DNA of 64,000 nucleotides from Alcanivorax jadensis T9 (GCF_000756655.1 NZ_ARXU01000002.1:310001-374000), one strand, 5' to 3'. Shown: positions 44,826-55,632, counted from the stretch's first letter. Made by a program: numbers and translations. Notes: generated by a model from the sequence alone, not told the origin.

Positions 44826-45344
44826 ATGAATACCGCGATGGCACACCCCATGACTGAATCCCCCCAGGAACGTCTGGCCGCTATCCTGGATAGCCACCAG
44901 CCTTCCTCCATTGTTACCGTCAGCCTCAACCCCATCCCCGTCGTCAGCCAATGGTGCAAGGACCACGACTGCAACCTGGTGGAAATCCAGGAGCAGGATC
45001 CCTTTGCGGCACTGGATGATATCGAGCGGGTAGATATGGCGATTGTGGCCGACCAGCTGGAATACATGAGCCAGCGGGACGGCGAGGCACTGATGGGCCT
45101 GCTGCGAAACCTGCACACCGATTCCATGGTGGCGGTGTACCAGCCCACCCTGGCCCCGCAGAAACTACGCTGGCCCAGCAATGGATTTCTGGCACTGGGT
45201 TGCCGGGAACAGGGACACTTTGCCCAGGATGGCCGCGAGCTGAACATCTACAGCTACGACCTGGACAACTACAACTTTGAGCGCAAATGGAACAACCCGC
45301 GCTTCTGGGCCAACCCGGAAAACTGGGGCAAGTACTGGTGGTGA
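44826..45344 (+). CDS. Conserved hypothetical protein (DUF6231-like)
   Basis: This 172-residue protein has V-D-M-A-I-V-A-D-Q-L-E-Y-M and ends in the distinctive aromatic tail N-N-P-R-F-W-A-N-P-E-N-W-G-K-Y-W-W. I associate that tail with a Pseudomonas family of unknown function. The fold looks like a degraded methyltransferase (Rossmann-like alternation), but no SAM motif is clear. Starts at 44838 and 44850 are alternatives, the latter fitting the family N-terminus best. A weak TAGACT box lies just upstream. Confidence 0.7.
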   Translation: MNTAMAHPMTESPQERLAAILDSHQPSSIVTVSLNPIPVVSQWCKDHDCNLVEIQEQDPFAALDDIERVDMAIVADQLEYMSQRDGEALMGLLRNLHTDSMVAVYQPTLAPQKLRWPSNGFLALGCREQGHFAQDGRELNIYSYDLDNYNFERKWNNPRFWANPENWGKYWW

Positions 45345-45356
45345 CCCGGCTGTGCC

Positions 45357-45507
45357 GTAGGGTGGATTAGCCGAAGGCGTAATCCACAATCCTGCCTCTG
45401 CCGATGGCTCAAGGGCATGAAGGTATTTAACTCGCCGATCGGTGTTAATTGGGTTTCTCTTCACGGTGGTGGAAAGGTGGATTACCCCTTCGGCTAATCC
45501 ACCCTAC
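45357..45507. repeat. Inverted repeat of the GTAGGGTGGATTA type
   Basis: GTAGGGTGGATTAGCCGAAGG-type arms at 45357-45387 and 45476-45507 are inverted copies over about 31 bp. It starts with GTAG like the other REPs but carries a different palindrome. It lies between the aromatic-tail protein and the membrane protein gene. Confidence 0.75.
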
Positions 45508-45622
45508 CTGCAACCAGCCCCACCACCATCAACGCCCCACTAACGAATATTGCCCCTTTCCCTGTGCACATCCCGCCCGCTGTGGTGAAATAGCGCCTTT
45601 CCCGCTACACCTTACAGCCAAT

Positions 45623-46303
45623 ATGATCAGCCAACGTTTTCGCGAAATTCTCTTTTTCTGGTGGCGCAACCTTGGCCCGATCTTTCTGGTCACCGCGCCG
45701 TTTGCCCTGCTCACCGAAGCCAGTCAATGGCTGTTTGGCCCCAGCTTTGTATTTCCGGAAGAGGCCGGCGGCGCCCTGCAGTTCAGCGGCATCAGCCTGG
45801 CCATTGTGCTGCTCAGCCGCCCCCTGGCCGAAGGCGCACTGATCGCTCAGCTCGCTGCCACCCGCACCGGCAAACCCGCAGGCCTGCTGCAATGCCTTGC
45901 CGCCGCCTTGCTGGTCTATCCAATGCTGCTGGCCACCTACGCCATCATGGCCGTTGGTGTCTCGCTGGGTTGGCTGGCATTTTTCTTCCCGGCGCTATGG
46001 GTCTACACCCGCCTGTGTTTCGCGCCTTTCCTGGTTGTCCTGAAACGCCGCAACCCCATTGACGCCCTGCGCCAATCCTTCGCCATGACAGAAGCCCAGC
46101 AGTGGCCGCTGATGCTGATACTGGTGCTGGTGTTTCTCGCCTACCTGATGATGAGCAGCATCCTGGCCAGCCTGGTGACCTCCGTCATCAGCCAGCCCCA
46201 GGCTACCGCCCTGCTAGTGGGCGTGCCGGTCAGCCTGATGAGCGCGCTGGTGAATGTGGCCGTGTTCCGCTATTGGGAAATGGCCCAGGACAGTGCCACC
46301 TAG
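45623..46303 (+). CDS. YciC-like integral membrane protein
   Basis: This 226-residue polytopic protein has about six helices. It starts I-S-Q-R-F-R-E-I-L-F-F-W-W-R-N-L-G and later has F-P-A-L-W-V-Y-T-R-L-C-F-A-P and N-P-I-D-A-L-R-Q-S-F-A-M-T, features shared with the YciC/UPF0259 envelope proteins. The role is unknown. The start at 45623 is chosen because the longer frame reads through the upstream repeat. Confidence 0.72.
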   Translation: MISQRFREILFFWWRNLGPIFLVTAPFALLTEASQWLFGPSFVFPEEAGGALQFSGISLAIVLLSRPLAEGALIAQLAATRTGKPAGLLQCLAAALLVYPMLLATYAIMAVGVSLGWLAFFFPALWVYTRLCFAPFLVVLKRRNPIDALRQSFAMTEAQQWPLMLILVLVFLAYLMMSSILASLVTSVISQPQATALLVGVPVSLMSALVNVAVFRYWEMAQDSAT

Positions 46304-46496
46304 TGGTGGCGGTAACGTTTTCACCACTTTCCCGCCACCGCCACCTGCCGCTGTTCTGCCCTGCCAGCGCTCTCCTTCCGGATACAACCGACACCGCCCG
46401 CTGACGTTTTGTCACCGACTTCGACCAAAGCCGCCATGGCAAGTGGCTGTTTTGATGGCATACTGCCCTGAAGAATAAACCAACCGGGGATATCTC

Positions 46497-46916
46497 GTGC
46501 CACAACACACTATGCATCTGAGCTGGAGCACCCACGGCGAGGATCACTACCTCTGGCACCTGGCCGATGGCAATGAAGTCCGTGTGGTGGATGGCCATCA
46601 TGGTCAGCAGGAATTCATGGAACCGGAAGAGGCCTTTATTGCCTCCCTGGCCAGTTGTCACCTGCTGTCATTCCTCACCGAAGCCGCCCGCGAAGGCTTG
46701 TCCGTCACCAGCTACGATGATGCCCCCGAAGCCATCCTCGGCCAGAATGAAAAAGCGATGATCTATGTGCGGCAGGTATTGCTGCAGCCCCTGGCCACCT
46801 TCAGCGGCGAACAACCGGATGCTGGCAAGATCCAGGCCCTGCACCAGCGCGCCCACGAGAAATGCTTTATTGCGCAGTCTGTGAAGAGTGAAGTATTGAT
46901 CAAGCCGAGGGGGTGA
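46497..46916 (+). CDS. OsmC-family peroxidase-like protein
   Basis: This 139-residue OsmC-fold protein has the peroxidatic Cys in A-S-L-A-S-C-H-L-L near residue 54 and a second Cys in H-E-K-C-F-I-A near residue 123. OsmC proteins reduce organic peroxides. The GTG at 46497 has GGGGA upstream; an ATG five codons later is possible. Expression control is not evident. Confidence 0.85.
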   Translation: MPQHTMHLSWSTHGEDHYLWHLADGNEVRVVDGHHGQQEFMEPEEAFIASLASCHLLSFLTEAAREGLSVTSYDDAPEAILGQNEKAMIYVRQVLLQPLATFSGEQPDAGKIQALHQRAHEKCFIAQSVKSEVLIKPRG

Positions 46917-46919
46917 CTT

Positions 46920-47129
46920 GTAGGAGCACCGCTTGAGGTACGATTTGGGCGTCTGCTCCAGCTTCTTATTTTGCTGGTTAGCGAAACCTGTCGAGCTCTG
47001 AGATTCCTGATCGCCCTGCGGGCGATTTCCGCGCAAGCGCGGTTCGCACCTCACGAGGTAGTATTCGCTACGCTCACCCTTCGTGCCGCACTGCACTACG
47101 TGCGCTACTCCGCTGCGCTGCGTTCCTAC
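46920..47129. repeat. Composite REP element sharing modules with 42739-43042
   Basis: It begins GTAGGAG at 46920 and ends CGTTCCTAC at 47129. The 71-bp core (46983-47053) equals the other copy at 68 positions. The 87-bp module (47043-47129, minus orientation) equals 42827-42913 at 73 positions without gaps. It fills the region between osmC and folA. Confidence 0.75.
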
Positions 47130-47186
47130 AGCGGCTTCGTAGAGGTGCCTAGGTCAGCCCCCTATCCAACCGAGTGTAGCTCGCCC

Positions 47187-47696
47187 CTATTTCCTCTCGT
47201 ACACCACGAACGAATAATCGTAGGGGTTCGGCCCTTCCGCCGGGAAATCCTCCCGGCCGATCTCTTTCCATTCAGACGTGTCGTATTCCGGGAACCAGGT
47301 ATCCCCTTCCACTTCCGCATGGACTTCGGTGAGATAGAGCCGGTCCGTTTTCGGTAACGCCAGCGCATAGATCTCTGAGCCCCCCATCACCACCGCTTCG
47401 TCCTGGCCTTCGATAAAGGCCACGTTCTCCGCCATGGTCACCGCCTCTTCCAGCGTCGCCACCACTTTGGCGCCTTCCGCCTGAAAATCCGGCTGCCGGG
47501 TGATGACGATATTGGTACGGCCGGGTAACGGCTTGCCCAGAGAGTCCCAGGTCTTGCGGCCCATGATCACTGGCTTGCCAAAGGTGACCTGCTTGAAGTA
47601 CTTCAGGTCGTTGGGCAGATACCAGGGCAGCTTGTTATTGCGGCCGATCACATTATTGCTGGCCTTGGCGACCATCAGGGAAAGACGAATGGACAT
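47187..47696 (-). CDS. folA: Dihydrofolate reductase
   Basis: FolA reduces dihydrofolate with NADPH. The 169-residue protein has I-G-R-N-N-K-L-P-W-Y-L-P-N-D-L-K-Y-F with the catalytic acid, I-M-G-R-K-T-W-D-S-L-G and V-M-G-G-S-E-I-Y. The start at 47696 is chosen by family N-terminus; the longer frame reads into a repeat. It lies 78 bases after thyA, matching their metabolic link. Confidence 0.95.
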   Translation of the reverse strand: MSIRLSLMVAKASNNVIGRNNKLPWYLPNDLKYFKQVTFGKPVIMGRKTWDSLGKPLPGRTNIVITRQPDFQAEGAKVVATLEEAVTMAENVAFIEGQDEAVVMGGSEIYALALPKTDRLYLTEVHAEVEGDTWFPEYDTSEWKEIGREDFPAEGPNPYDYSFVVYERK

Positions 47697-47718
47697 GCAA
47701 ACCTCGCTGACACGCAGC

Positions 47719-47770
47719 ACGCTTGCATGCACCACGCGTGTCGGCGTGTTGCGTGAAAGCGTGCAAGCGT
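47719..47770. repeat. ACGC-rich inverted repeat between thyA and folA
   Basis: ACGCTTGCA (47719-47727) and TGCAAGCGT (47762-47770) are a 9-bp inverted pair. The interior repeats the words ACGC/GCGT, including the 12-mer GCGTGTTGCGTG at 47744. Close relatives of that 12-mer occur at 44358 and, inverted, at 61764. Confidence 0.4.
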
Positions 47771-47774
47771 TTTT

Positions 47775-48608
47775 CTAAATCGCCACCGGCGCCTTGATGT
47801 GGGCGTGGGGCTCGTAATCGCTCAGGGTGAAATCCTCGAAGGTAAAGGCAAACAGATCCTTCACCTCCGGGTTCAGGGTCATGGTAGGCAATGGGCGCGG
47901 GTCGCGGGCCAGCTGGGTATCCGCCTGCTCCAGATGATTGGAATACAGGTGCGCATCACCCAGGGTATGCACGAAATCGCCGGGCTCCAGACCACAGACC
48001 TGCGCCATCATCAACGTCAGCAACGCATAGGAGGCGATGTTGAACGGCACGCCCAGAAAGATATCGCCGCTGCGCTGATACAGCTGACAGCTCAACTTGC
48101 CGTCCGCCACATAGAACTGGAACAGGCAGTGGCACGGTGGCAGTGCCTGCTTGCCGGCAGCGGCATTGGCGTCCGGGGAAATGGACGGGTCCGGCAGCAC
48201 CGCCGGGTTCCAGGCACTGACCACCAGGCGGCGGGAATCCGGGTTACGCTTGATCTCCGCCAGCACCTCGCTGATCTGGTCAATCACCTGGCCATCGTGG
48301 GTTTTCCAGCTACGCCACTGCTCGCCGTAGACCGGGCCCAGCTCACCTTCCGGGGTCGCCCATCCATCCCAGATCGACACTCCGTTTTCCTTCAGATAAC
48401 GGATGTTGGTGTCGCCGGACAGAAACCACAGCAGCTCGTGAATGATGGAGCGCAGGTGCAGCTTCTTGGTGGTGACCATGGGGAAGCCTTCGCTCAGATC
48501 AAAACGCATCTGATGGCCGAACACCGCATAGGTGCCGGTACCGGTACGGTCTTCCTTGAAAGTGCCATGCTCACGCACCTGGCGCAGCAGATCGAGATAT
48601 TGCTTCAT
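47775..48608 (-). CDS. thyA: Thymidylate synthase ThyA
   Basis: ThyA methylates dUMP using methylene-tetrahydrofolate and yields dihydrofolate for FolA. The 277-residue protein shows G-P-V-Y-G-E-Q-W-R, the catalytic Cys in [10 protein letters not shown] and [12 protein letters not shown]. An insertion around residue 150 (D-A-N-A-A-A-G-K-Q) accounts for its extra length over E. coli. Its start overlaps the lgt stop as ATGA. Confidence 0.95.
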   Translation of the reverse strand: MKQYLDLLRQVREHGTFKEDRTGTGTYAVFGHQMRFDLSEGFPMVTTKKLHLRSIIHELLWFLSGDTNIRYLKENGVSIWDGWATPEGELGPVYGEQWRSWKTHDGQVIDQISEVLAEIKRNPDSRRLVVSAWNPAVLPDPSISPDANAAAGKQALPPCHCLFQFYVADGKLSCQLYQRSGDIFLGVPFNIASYALLTLMMAQVCGLEPGDFVHTLGDAHLYSNHLEQADTQLARDPRPLPTMTLNPEVKDLFAFTFEDFTLSDYEPHAHIKAPVAI

Positions 48609-49417
48609 GAACGACTCCCGGAAGGGGTGGCGGCACGATCATCATGGCGGTAGGCCCACACCATCATGGCGGCACCGAGAAGTATCATCGGGATGCTCAA
48701 CAACATCCCCATGGTCAGCCAGCCACCGCTCAGGTAACCGAGGTGGGCATCCGGTTCACGGAAAAACTCCACAAAGGTTCGGCCCAGACCATAGCCAACC
48801 CCGAACAGCCCGGTCACCGCCCCGGCCGGCCGCGGCTTCGCCGAATAGAACCACAACACGAGAAACAGCAGCACCCCTTCCAGGGCAAACTCGTACAGCT
48901 GGGAAGGGTGCCGTGGCAGGCGGTCCGGATCGGTGGGAAACACCATGGCCCAGGGCGCATCACTGGTGCGACCCCACAGCTCTGCATTGATGAAATTACC
49001 CAGGCGTCCGGTGGCCAGGCCGATCGGCACCATGGGCACCATGAAATCTGCCACCTGGAAAAACCGTTTGTTGGTCTTGCGGCCGAACAACCAGAACGCC
49101 ACCAGCACACCAATGGCGCCGCCGTGGAAGCTCATGCCGCCGTCCCACAGCTTGAACAGCCAGATCGGATCATCGAGAAACTTGCCGAAGTTATAGAACA
49201 GCACATAACCCAGCCGGCCACCCAGGATCACCCCCATGGCGCCATAGAAGACCAGGTCGCCCACCTGATCCTTGGTCCAGCCCGAGTTCGGTTGTTTGGC
49301 GCGGTATACCCCCAGCAACCAGGCGGCGGCAAAGCCGATCATGTACATCAGGCCGTACCAGTGCACCTGAAGGGGACCAATGGCAATCGCCACCGGATCA
49401 ATCTGCGGAAATTCCAT
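48605..49417 (-). CDS. lgt: Prolipoprotein diacylglyceryl transferase
   Basis: Lgt attaches diacylglycerol to the lipobox Cys of prolipoproteins in the inner membrane. The 270-residue protein has seven predicted helices, S-F-H-G-G-A-I-G near residue 103 and the signature [14 protein letters not shown] near residue 141. The ATG at 49417 begins M-E-F-P-Q-I-D-P and lies 5 bases after the TauE stop. lgt-thyA-folA form one unit. Confidence 0.95.
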   Translation of the reverse strand: MEFPQIDPVAIAIGPLQVHWYGLMYMIGFAAAWLLGVYRAKQPNSGWTKDQVGDLVFYGAMGVILGGRLGYVLFYNFGKFLDDPIWLFKLWDGGMSFHGGAIGVLVAFWLFGRKTNKRFFQVADFMVPMVPIGLATGRLGNFINAELWGRTSDAPWAMVFPTDPDRLPRHPSQLYEFALEGVLLFLVLWFYSAKPRPAGAVTGLFGVGYGLGRTFVEFFREPDAHLGYLSGGWLTMGMLLSIPMILLGAAMMVWAYRHDDRAATPSGSRS

Positions 49418-49422
49418 AATGC

Positions 49423-50226
49423 CTATCCCAAAACCAGCCTGAGGCCGATGACAAACAACACCACCGCGAACACCTTTTTCAGCATCGCTGAAGGAAGCCG
49501 GTGGCTGAGTCGCGCCGCCAGTCGCGCGAACGGAAAACTGGTGAGCACTATACCGGCTGTGGCCGGCAAAAACACATAGCCCAGCGCCCCCTCGGGGAGC
49601 CGGGTTTCCTGCCAGCCGGCCACCGCAAAACCCAGGGTGCCGGCAATGGCGATGGGCAGACCACAGGCGGAGGCGATGGCCACCGCCTCCTGCATTTTCA
49701 GGCGACACCAGCTCAGGAACGGCACCGTCAACGAACCGCCGCCAATACCAAAAATGGCGGACCCGGTACCGATCAACACCCCGGCCACACCCAACCCCAC
49801 CGCCCCGGGCACCCGTTCCGGCAGGTTGCCGTCTGGCGCTTTGCGGCCCGTCAGTGCCATCTGCAAGGCAATCACCATGGCAAACAGACCAAACAACCGG
49901 GTCAGCAGTTCCCCTTTCATGGCATCGGCAATAAAGGCACCCGCGAAGGCCCCCAGCACAATGCCCACGCCCAGCCGCAACACCACCGGCCAGCGCACAA
50001 AGCCGGCCTTGTGATGGGTACGCACCGCGCTGATAGAGGTGATCATGATGGTGCTCAGAGAGGTGGCCACCGCCATCTTCGCCACCAGATCAGCGGGGAA
50101 ACCGAGCCCGTGAAACAGAAAGATCAGCGCCGGCACAATCACCACACCACCGCCCAGGCCCAGCGCCCCGGCCAGCAGCCCGGCACCCACACCAACCCCC
50201 AGACAAATCAGAAACAGTTCCCACAT
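49423..50226 (-). CDS. TauE/SafE-family sulfite/anion exporter
   Basis: This 267-residue membrane protein has eight hydrophobic segments. The duplicated TauE motifs are [13 protein letters not shown] near residue 20 and [17 protein letters not shown] near residue 155. Members export sulfite or sulfonates; the substrate here is unknown. It is the first gene of the unit leading to lgt. Confidence 0.88.
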   Translation of the reverse strand: MWELFLICLGVGVGAGLLAGALGLGGGVVIVPALIFLFHGLGFPADLVAKMAVATSLSTIMITSISAVRTHHKAGFVRWPVVLRLGVGIVLGAFAGAFIADAMKGELLTRLFGLFAMVIALQMALTGRKAPDGNLPERVPGAVGLGVAGVLIGTGSAIFGIGGGSLTVPFLSWCRLKMQEAVAIASACGLPIAIAGTLGFAVAGWQETRLPEGALGYVFLPATAGIVLTSFPFARLAARLSHRLPSAMLKKVFAVVLFVIGLRLVLG

Positions 50227-50380
50227 TGGCCAGCCCTTAGCGCCGGTTCATAATCTATACGCAAGGCAGGTATGCTAGCACGCTACAAGTGCCACACGCT
50301 GGCGGGATTACCCTTCCCGTTGGAGCCTTGCTAGCAAGGCGAAGGCACCAGCCCATACCCTTTATTGACTGGCAACATTC

Positions 50381-51124
50381 ATGTGCATTGTGCTTTTCGA
50401 CTGGCAACCAGATTCAGCTACCCCCTTGCGGATGGCCGCCAACCGGGATGAATTCCACGCCCGCCCCGCCGAACCCGCCCGCTGGCGTGGCGATATCTTT
50501 TGTGGTCTGGACCTGACCGCCGGCGGTACCTGGCTGGGCATCCACCGCAATGGCCGTGTCGCCGTGGTCACCAACTACCGCGAGCCCATCGCCGGCCGAC
50601 AAAGCGGCGAACGCTCCCGGGGCCTGCTGCCCCTGGCCTTCCTGGAAGGCAGCCAGTCGCCGGAACAGTTCTGCCGGGAACTGGCCGAACAACAGCACCA
50701 CTACGGCGCCTTCAACCTGCTGGTAGGCACCCCCGACAGCCTCTGGTACCTGGGCAACCGCGGCGCCGCTCCGCAAGCGGTCACCCCCGGCATTCACGGC
50801 CTGTGCAACGGCCTGCTGGACGATCCCTGGCCCAAGGTGCAACGGGCCAAACAACATCTGGCCAACGCCATCACCGCCGACTGCAGCACAGAACAGCTCA
50901 TGGAAGTGGTCGACGACCACTTCCAGCCCCCGGACAGCGAACTTCCCGACACCGGCGTCGGTCTGGACCTGGAACGTCTGGTGGCCCCGGTCTTTATCCA
51001 GTCCCCCACCTACGGCACCCGCGCCAGCAGTGTGGTCGAACTGCATCGCGACCGTGACCCGATCATGCTGGAACAGGGCTGGCTGCCGGACGGCTCAGCC
51101 AGCGGATCTCTGCAGCGCAGTTAA
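50381..51124 (+). CDS. NRDE/TANGO2-family protein
   Basis: This 247-residue protein opens with M-C-I-V-L-F-D-W and carries A-A-N-R-D-E-F near residue 18, which gives the family its name. It also has G-G-T-W-L-G-I near residue 47. Cys2 would be exposed after Met removal, as expected of Ntn-like folds. The bacterial function is not established; the animal homolog TANGO2 is linked to heme or lipid handling. It converges on the M20 peptidase gene. Confidence 0.88.
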   Translation: MCIVLFDWQPDSATPLRMAANRDEFHARPAEPARWRGDIFCGLDLTAGGTWLGIHRNGRVAVVTNYREPIAGRQSGERSRGLLPLAFLEGSQSPEQFCRELAEQQHHYGAFNLLVGTPDSLWYLGNRGAAPQAVTPGIHGLCNGLLDDPWPKVQRAKQHLANAITADCSTEQLMEVVDDHFQPPDSELPDTGVGLDLERLVAPVFIQSPTYGTRASSVVELHRDRDPIMLEQGWLPDGSASGSLQRS

Positions 51125-51143
51125 CCCTGACTACGCAGATCCG

Positions 51144-52574
51144 TTACTGCCCCAACATCAGCCCCGCATAAAACCGCACCATGTGCGGATACTGCTTGCG
51201 GGGCAGACGTTCGTTGTGGCCGTGGAAGCGGGCCAGATCGTCCTGGCCCAGGGAGACCGGCATAAAGCGGAATACCTGGTCGGACAGGTGCTGGTAGTGA
51301 CGGGCATCGGTGCCGGCGATAAGCAGGTAGGGGGCCACCACCGGCTGTTCCGGTAACGCCCGCGCCAGCGCGGCCAGTCGATCGAAGCTGGCGGAGGGGA
51401 TGTCGGTGACGGCGGATGGATCGGACAGGAAAGCGCCCTTCGAGGTGACGCTGATATTGTCCGGTAATTCGTTTTGCAGATAGGCCCGTAGACTGTCGCG
51501 GGTTTCTCCTGGCGCAAGCCGGAAGTTCAGGGTGGCGTTGGCGGTAGCCGGCAGCACATTTTCCTTTACCCCGGCCTCCAGCAAGGTGGGCGCCATGGTG
51601 GTGCGCAGCAGGGCATTGGTTTCCGGTTTGCCTTCCAGCTGGCGAATAATCAGCGGCTCGAACAGCCACAGATTGGCAAACACCAGCCGCTTGGCAAACG
51701 ATTGATGAGGCGCCACCTGTTCCAGCATCTTCCGGGTGGGCAGACTCAAAGATGCCGGTCTGGGGTGCGTCTGCAAGTGATGAATCGCCGCAGCCAGATC
51801 ACCGATGGCCGTTCTCTCCGGCGGCCGGGAGGAATGCCCCGGTTCAGCTTCCGCCTGCAGTTCCACTGTCATGTAACCCTTCTCGGCAATCCCCATTAAC
51901 GCCACCGGACGATCCATACCCAGGGTGCTGCCCGGCAGCATCATGCCTCCCTCATCCAGAATCAGGGCAAACCGCAGGTTCTGCTGTTCCAGCCAGGCAG
52001 CCATTTTCACCGCGCCCTCGCGGCCACCGATTTCCTCATCGTGACCGAACGCCAGATACACATCACAGGCGGGAGCCTGACCGCTTTGCAGCAAGGCTTC
52101 CGTGGCTTCCAGAATCGCCATCAGGCTGCCCTTGTCATCCAGGGCACCGCGGCCCCAGACAAAGTCGTCATCAACGACGCCGGCAAAAGGAGGCTTCTGC
52201 CATTTTTCCGGGGAGGACACTGGCACCACATCCTGATGGGCCAGCAGCAATTGTGGCGGGCAGTCGTTCTTGCTGTCCCAGTGATACAGCAGACTATGGC
52301 CGAAGGCCTTTAACGAAAGGGTCTGGTGGGTCAGCGGAAAGCTGTCGCGCAGAAAATCATGGAAGCCGACGAAGGCATCCGGCTGGTCCGGCAGGGTGGG
52401 AAAACGCAGAGCCGCGGCCAACCGCCCAACCATGGCGTCTTCATCCATGGCTTGCGGCAAATCGGGCAGCTCGGCAACGCGGCTGTCTGCCTGCGGCAAG
52501 GTCAGGGTGTGATAGAGCAGCACCGCGAGCAGGATAAGCACAGCTAGCGCCAGCAATTGCAGCAAGCGTTTCAT
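51144..52574 (-). CDS. Membrane-anchored M20 peptidase (PM20D1-like)
   Basis: This 476-residue zinc peptidase has an N-terminal signal anchor (residues 4-24). M20 metal motifs follow: L-A-H-Q-D-V-V-P-V, G-R-G-A-L-D-D-K-G, F-G-H-D-E-E-I-G-G, L-I-L-D-E-G-G and a C-terminal H-G-H-N-E-R. It resembles the carboxypeptidase S/PM20D1 group that makes or cleaves N-acyl amino acids. It should face the periplasm. The substrate is unknown. Confidence 0.87.
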   Translation of the reverse strand: MKRLLQLLALAVLILLAVLLYHTLTLPQADSRVAELPDLPQAMDEDAMVGRLAAALRFPTLPDQPDAFVGFHDFLRDSFPLTHQTLSLKAFGHSLLYHWDSKNDCPPQLLLAHQDVVPVSSPEKWQKPPFAGVVDDDFVWGRGALDDKGSLMAILEATEALLQSGQAPACDVYLAFGHDEEIGGREGAVKMAAWLEQQNLRFALILDEGGMMLPGSTLGMDRPVALMGIAEKGYMTVELQAEAEPGHSSRPPERTAIGDLAAAIHHLQTHPRPASLSLPTRKMLEQVAPHQSFAKRLVFANLWLFEPLIIRQLEGKPETNALLRTTMAPTLLEAGVKENVLPATANATLNFRLAPGETRDSLRAYLQNELPDNISVTSKGAFLSDPSAVTDIPSASFDRLAALARALPEQPVVAPYLLIAGTDARHYQHLSDQVFRFMPVSLGQDDLARFHGHNERLPRKQYPHMVRFYAGLMLGQ

Positions 52575-52618
52575 GTTCAGCCCTCACGTCTTGTTGTTCT
52601 GACAGGCTCGCTGTTTCG

Positions 52619-54895
52619 TCAGACCAGCGCCTTGCGATTGCGCAGCAGCTCGCCCAGCCCAGCCTTGTCCAATTGCAGGTCCACGTAGGCGGCGATGACT
52701 TCGCCGTTGTCCATGGCCAGCACTTCGTTGAGCAACTGGCGGGTAAAGCTGGCTTTGACCTGGCGGACGGCGGCTTTCACCTTGAGCAGGTTGGAGGCAT
52801 TCATGGACAGAGCGTTAACGCCCATGGCCATCAACAGCAACGCCGAGCCCACTTCCCCGGCCATCTCCCCGCACACGGATACCGGCACGCCTTCCTCATG
52901 AGCCTGCTCGACCACATGCAAAATGGCATGCAGCACCGCCGGGTGATAGGAGTTGTACAGGGATGCCACCTGACGGTTGTTGCGGTCCACCGCCAACAGG
53001 TACTGGGTCAGGTCGTTGGTGCCGATGGACAGAAAGTCGACTCGCTGTGCCAGCGCCCGGGCCTGGTAGACGGCCGCGGGGACTTCGATCATCACCCCCA
53101 CCTGAGGCATGGCAATGTCGAGGCCTTCATCACGAACTTCCAGCCAGGCACGGTGAATCAGATGCTGGGCTTCTTCCGCCTCGATCACACTGGTGACCAT
53201 GGGCAGCATGATGCGCAGGTTGTCCAGGCCGTCGCTGGCCTTGAGCATGGCCCGCACCTGCACCATGAAAATTTCCGGGTGATCCAGGGTGACGCGGATA
53301 CCCCGCCAACCCAGGAAGGGGTTTTCCTCTTCGATGGGGAAATAGCTCAGCGATTTGTCGCCACCGATATCCAGGGTGCGCATGGTCACCGGGTGCGGCG
53401 CAAAGGCGGCAAGCTGCTCCCGGTAGATCACCCGCTGCTCCTCTTCAGAAGGAAAGCGGTCGCGGACCATGAAGGGAATTTCCGTGCGATACAGCCCCAC
53501 CCCTTCGGCACCACGCTCGATGGAGCGGTTGATGTCGGTCATCAGGCCGGTGTTCACCTGCAGGGGAATGCGGACACCGTCCAGGGTTTCTGCCGGTTCA
53601 TCGCGCAGCTTTTCCAGGCCCGCTTGGAGATTGGCCTCCTCGGCGATGATTTCTTCGAACTGCTCCTTGAGCTCCGGTGAGGCATTGGCCACCACCCGGC
53701 CACGGAAACCATCAACGATGATTTCCTTGTCATCCATCTTCTTGAGCGGCAGGTTCTGGGCTCCCACCACGGTGGGGATGCCCATGGCGCGGGCGACGAT
53801 GGCCATGTGTGAGTTGCGCGAGCCACGGGTCGTCACGATGCCGCGAATCCGCTCGCGGGGAACTTCCATCAGCATGGGCGCGGAAATATCTTCGCCCAAC
53901 AGAATGCAGTCATCCGGGAACACGATATGCCGGCGGTTCTGGCTCTGCAGTTGCGCCAGTACCCGTCGCCCCAGATCGCGCACATCCGCCGCCCGTTCGC
54001 GCAGATAGGGGTCATCCATCATCTCGAAGTTGCGCACGTGGGCATCCACCACGGTGCGCAGGGCCCCCTGGGCCCACTGGCCCTCGCGAATATGCACAAT
54101 CACTTCGGCGGGTAACGCATGCCGATCCAGCATGCGCAGATAAACATCAAACAACGCCTGCTCTTCGGTCCCCAGGCTCTTGGACGCTCGCTCGGCCAAG
54201 TCTCGCACTTCCTGACGTACGCGCACCAGCGCATCATCCAGGCGGGCGATTTCCGCGCTGACATCTTCCACCTGACGATCCGGCACGGCAGACAGATCCG
54301 CCGCCGGGAACAACAGCACGCCGAAGCCGATGGCCGCACCAGGGCAGCCGGGCAGACCATCATAAAAACTGGGCAGGTCCGGCCCTCCCGGATCCAGCTG
54401 ATCGAACAGCACCCCGGAGGCATGGGCGTGGGCAATCACCGCCGACAACTGGGCGGAGATAGTCACCAGAAAGGCTTCTTCACTCTGATCGAAACGGCGC
54501 ACATCACGCTGCTGCACCACCATCACCCCGAGCACCTTGCCATGATGCATCACCGGCACGCCGAGAAAGGCGTGAAACGGATCTTCGCCGGTTTCCGCCA
54601 GGTAATGGAATTTGGGATGGCTGAAGGCATCTTCCAGGTTCACCGGCTCTTCGCGCAGGCCTACCTGACCCACCAGGCCTTCCGACAGCCCCAGACTGAC
54701 ATGACCCACCGCTTCCTGCTTGAGGCCTTCGGATGCCATCAACACATAACGCTGCTCTTCTTCGTGACGTAGATAAATGGAGCACACCTCGGTGCCCATG
54801 GCATCACGAACCCGCTTGGCCATCAGGTTCAGCGCGGAGGGGATATCCGCCGCGTTGTTCACTTCCTGGACAATGCGTCGCAGGGTATCAAGCAT
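52619..54895 (-). CDS. ptsP: PTS-Ntr enzyme I (PtsP)
   Basis: PtsP passes phosphate from PEP to NPr in the nitrogen-linked PTS. The 758-residue protein has an N-terminal GAF domain (residues about 17-150) and a phospho-His segment [14 protein letters not shown]. The C-terminal PEP-binding domain has D-I-G-G-D-K, L-G-W-R-G-I-R and S-V-C-G-E-M-A. It overlaps rppH by 8 bases, an arrangement also seen in Pseudomonas. Confidence 0.95.
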   Translation of the reverse strand: MLDTLRRIVQEVNNAADIPSALNLMAKRVRDAMGTEVCSIYLRHEEEQRYVLMASEGLKQEAVGHVSLGLSEGLVGQVGLREEPVNLEDAFSHPKFHYLAETGEDPFHAFLGVPVMHHGKVLGVMVVQQRDVRRFDQSEEAFLVTISAQLSAVIAHAHASGVLFDQLDPGGPDLPSFYDGLPGCPGAAIGFGVLLFPAADLSAVPDRQVEDVSAEIARLDDALVRVRQEVRDLAERASKSLGTEEQALFDVYLRMLDRHALPAEVIVHIREGQWAQGALRTVVDAHVRNFEMMDDPYLRERAADVRDLGRRVLAQLQSQNRRHIVFPDDCILLGEDISAPMLMEVPRERIRGIVTTRGSRNSHMAIVARAMGIPTVVGAQNLPLKKMDDKEIIVDGFRGRVVANASPELKEQFEEIIAEEANLQAGLEKLRDEPAETLDGVRIPLQVNTGLMTDINRSIERGAEGVGLYRTEIPFMVRDRFPSEEEQRVIYREQLAAFAPHPVTMRTLDIGGDKSLSYFPIEEENPFLGWRGIRVTLDHPEIFMVQVRAMLKASDGLDNLRIMLPMVTSVIEAEEAQHLIHRAWLEVRDEGLDIAMPQVGVMIEVPAAVYQARALAQRVDFLSIGTNDLTQYLLAVDRNNRQVASLYNSYHPAVLHAILHVVEQAHEEGVPVSVCGEMAGEVGSALLLMAMGVNALSMNASNLLKVKAAVRQVKASFTRQLLNEVLAMDNGEVIAAYVDLQLDKAGLGELLRNRKALV

Positions 54896-55430
54896 TGGGG
54901 TTGTCTCCCGGTGAAATCCGGTTCTTTTCCTGCTCTTCCCGTTCCCCCTTCAGGGCCGGGGCAAGTTCGCGCAGGGCACGGGCATAAACGCCGCGTTTGA
55001 AATGCACTACCTTGCGAATCGGATACCAGTAATTAACCCAGCGCCAGGCCTTGAATTCGGGGCTGTCGCTGGCGAACAGATCAATGGCAGCCTCTTCCGC
55101 CGTCAGCCGCAGCAGAAACCACTTCTGCCGCTGACCGATACAATGGGGGCGATTGCGAGGCCGACGTAGAAAACGGCGCGGCAGACGATAGGTCAGCCAC
55201 CCTTCGGTACTGGCAACAATCTCAACGTGTTCAGGACGCAGACCGACCTCTTCTTCCAGCTCGCGAAAAAGCGTTTCCTCCGGGGTTTCTCCGGGCATCA
55301 TGCCCCCCTGGGGAAATTGCCAGGCATCACGGTTACCTACCCGTCGACCCCAGAATACCCGGCCATCCTCGCCGGCAATGATGATCCCGACGTTCAGCCG
55401 GAATCCCTTGTCATCAATAATGCCTGTCAT
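54888..55430 (-). CDS. rppH: RNA pyrophosphohydrolase RppH
   Basis: RppH removes pyrophosphate from mRNA 5' ends to allow RNase E decay. The 180-residue Nudix protein has [22 protein letters not shown] as the Nudix box. It also carries Q-K-W-F-L-L and [13 protein letters not shown]. The ATG at 55430 fits the family ([11 protein letters not shown]). It precedes ptsP, overlapping it. Confidence 0.94.
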   Translation of the reverse strand: MTGIIDDKGFRLNVGIIIAGEDGRVFWGRRVGNRDAWQFPQGGMMPGETPEETLFRELEEEVGLRPEHVEIVASTEGWLTYRLPRRFLRRPRNRPHCIGQRQKWFLLRLTAEEAAIDLFASDSPEFKAWRWVNYWYPIRKVVHFKRGVYARALRELAPALKGEREEQEKNRISPGDNPNA

Positions 55431-55632
55431 GGTGTCTCTACGAGCCGGCACACCATTGCCGACTCTGGCTCCTTGTTGGCCCATTAAACCTTGCCGGGCA
55501 ACCCGCAATCAATGCACAACCGTGCAACATCTGGTCCAGAAACGCAGTCAGCAAGGCTCTATACCGCCCCGCAGCTCCCTATAACTTGTCATTCGCTTCG
55601 CATAAAATGTGCCGTTCATGTAAGGAGAGGCC

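Noticed and set aside
47719-47774. Terminator between thyA and folA
   Set aside because: The stem is followed by T residues only on the plus strand, whereas both genes run on the minus strand.
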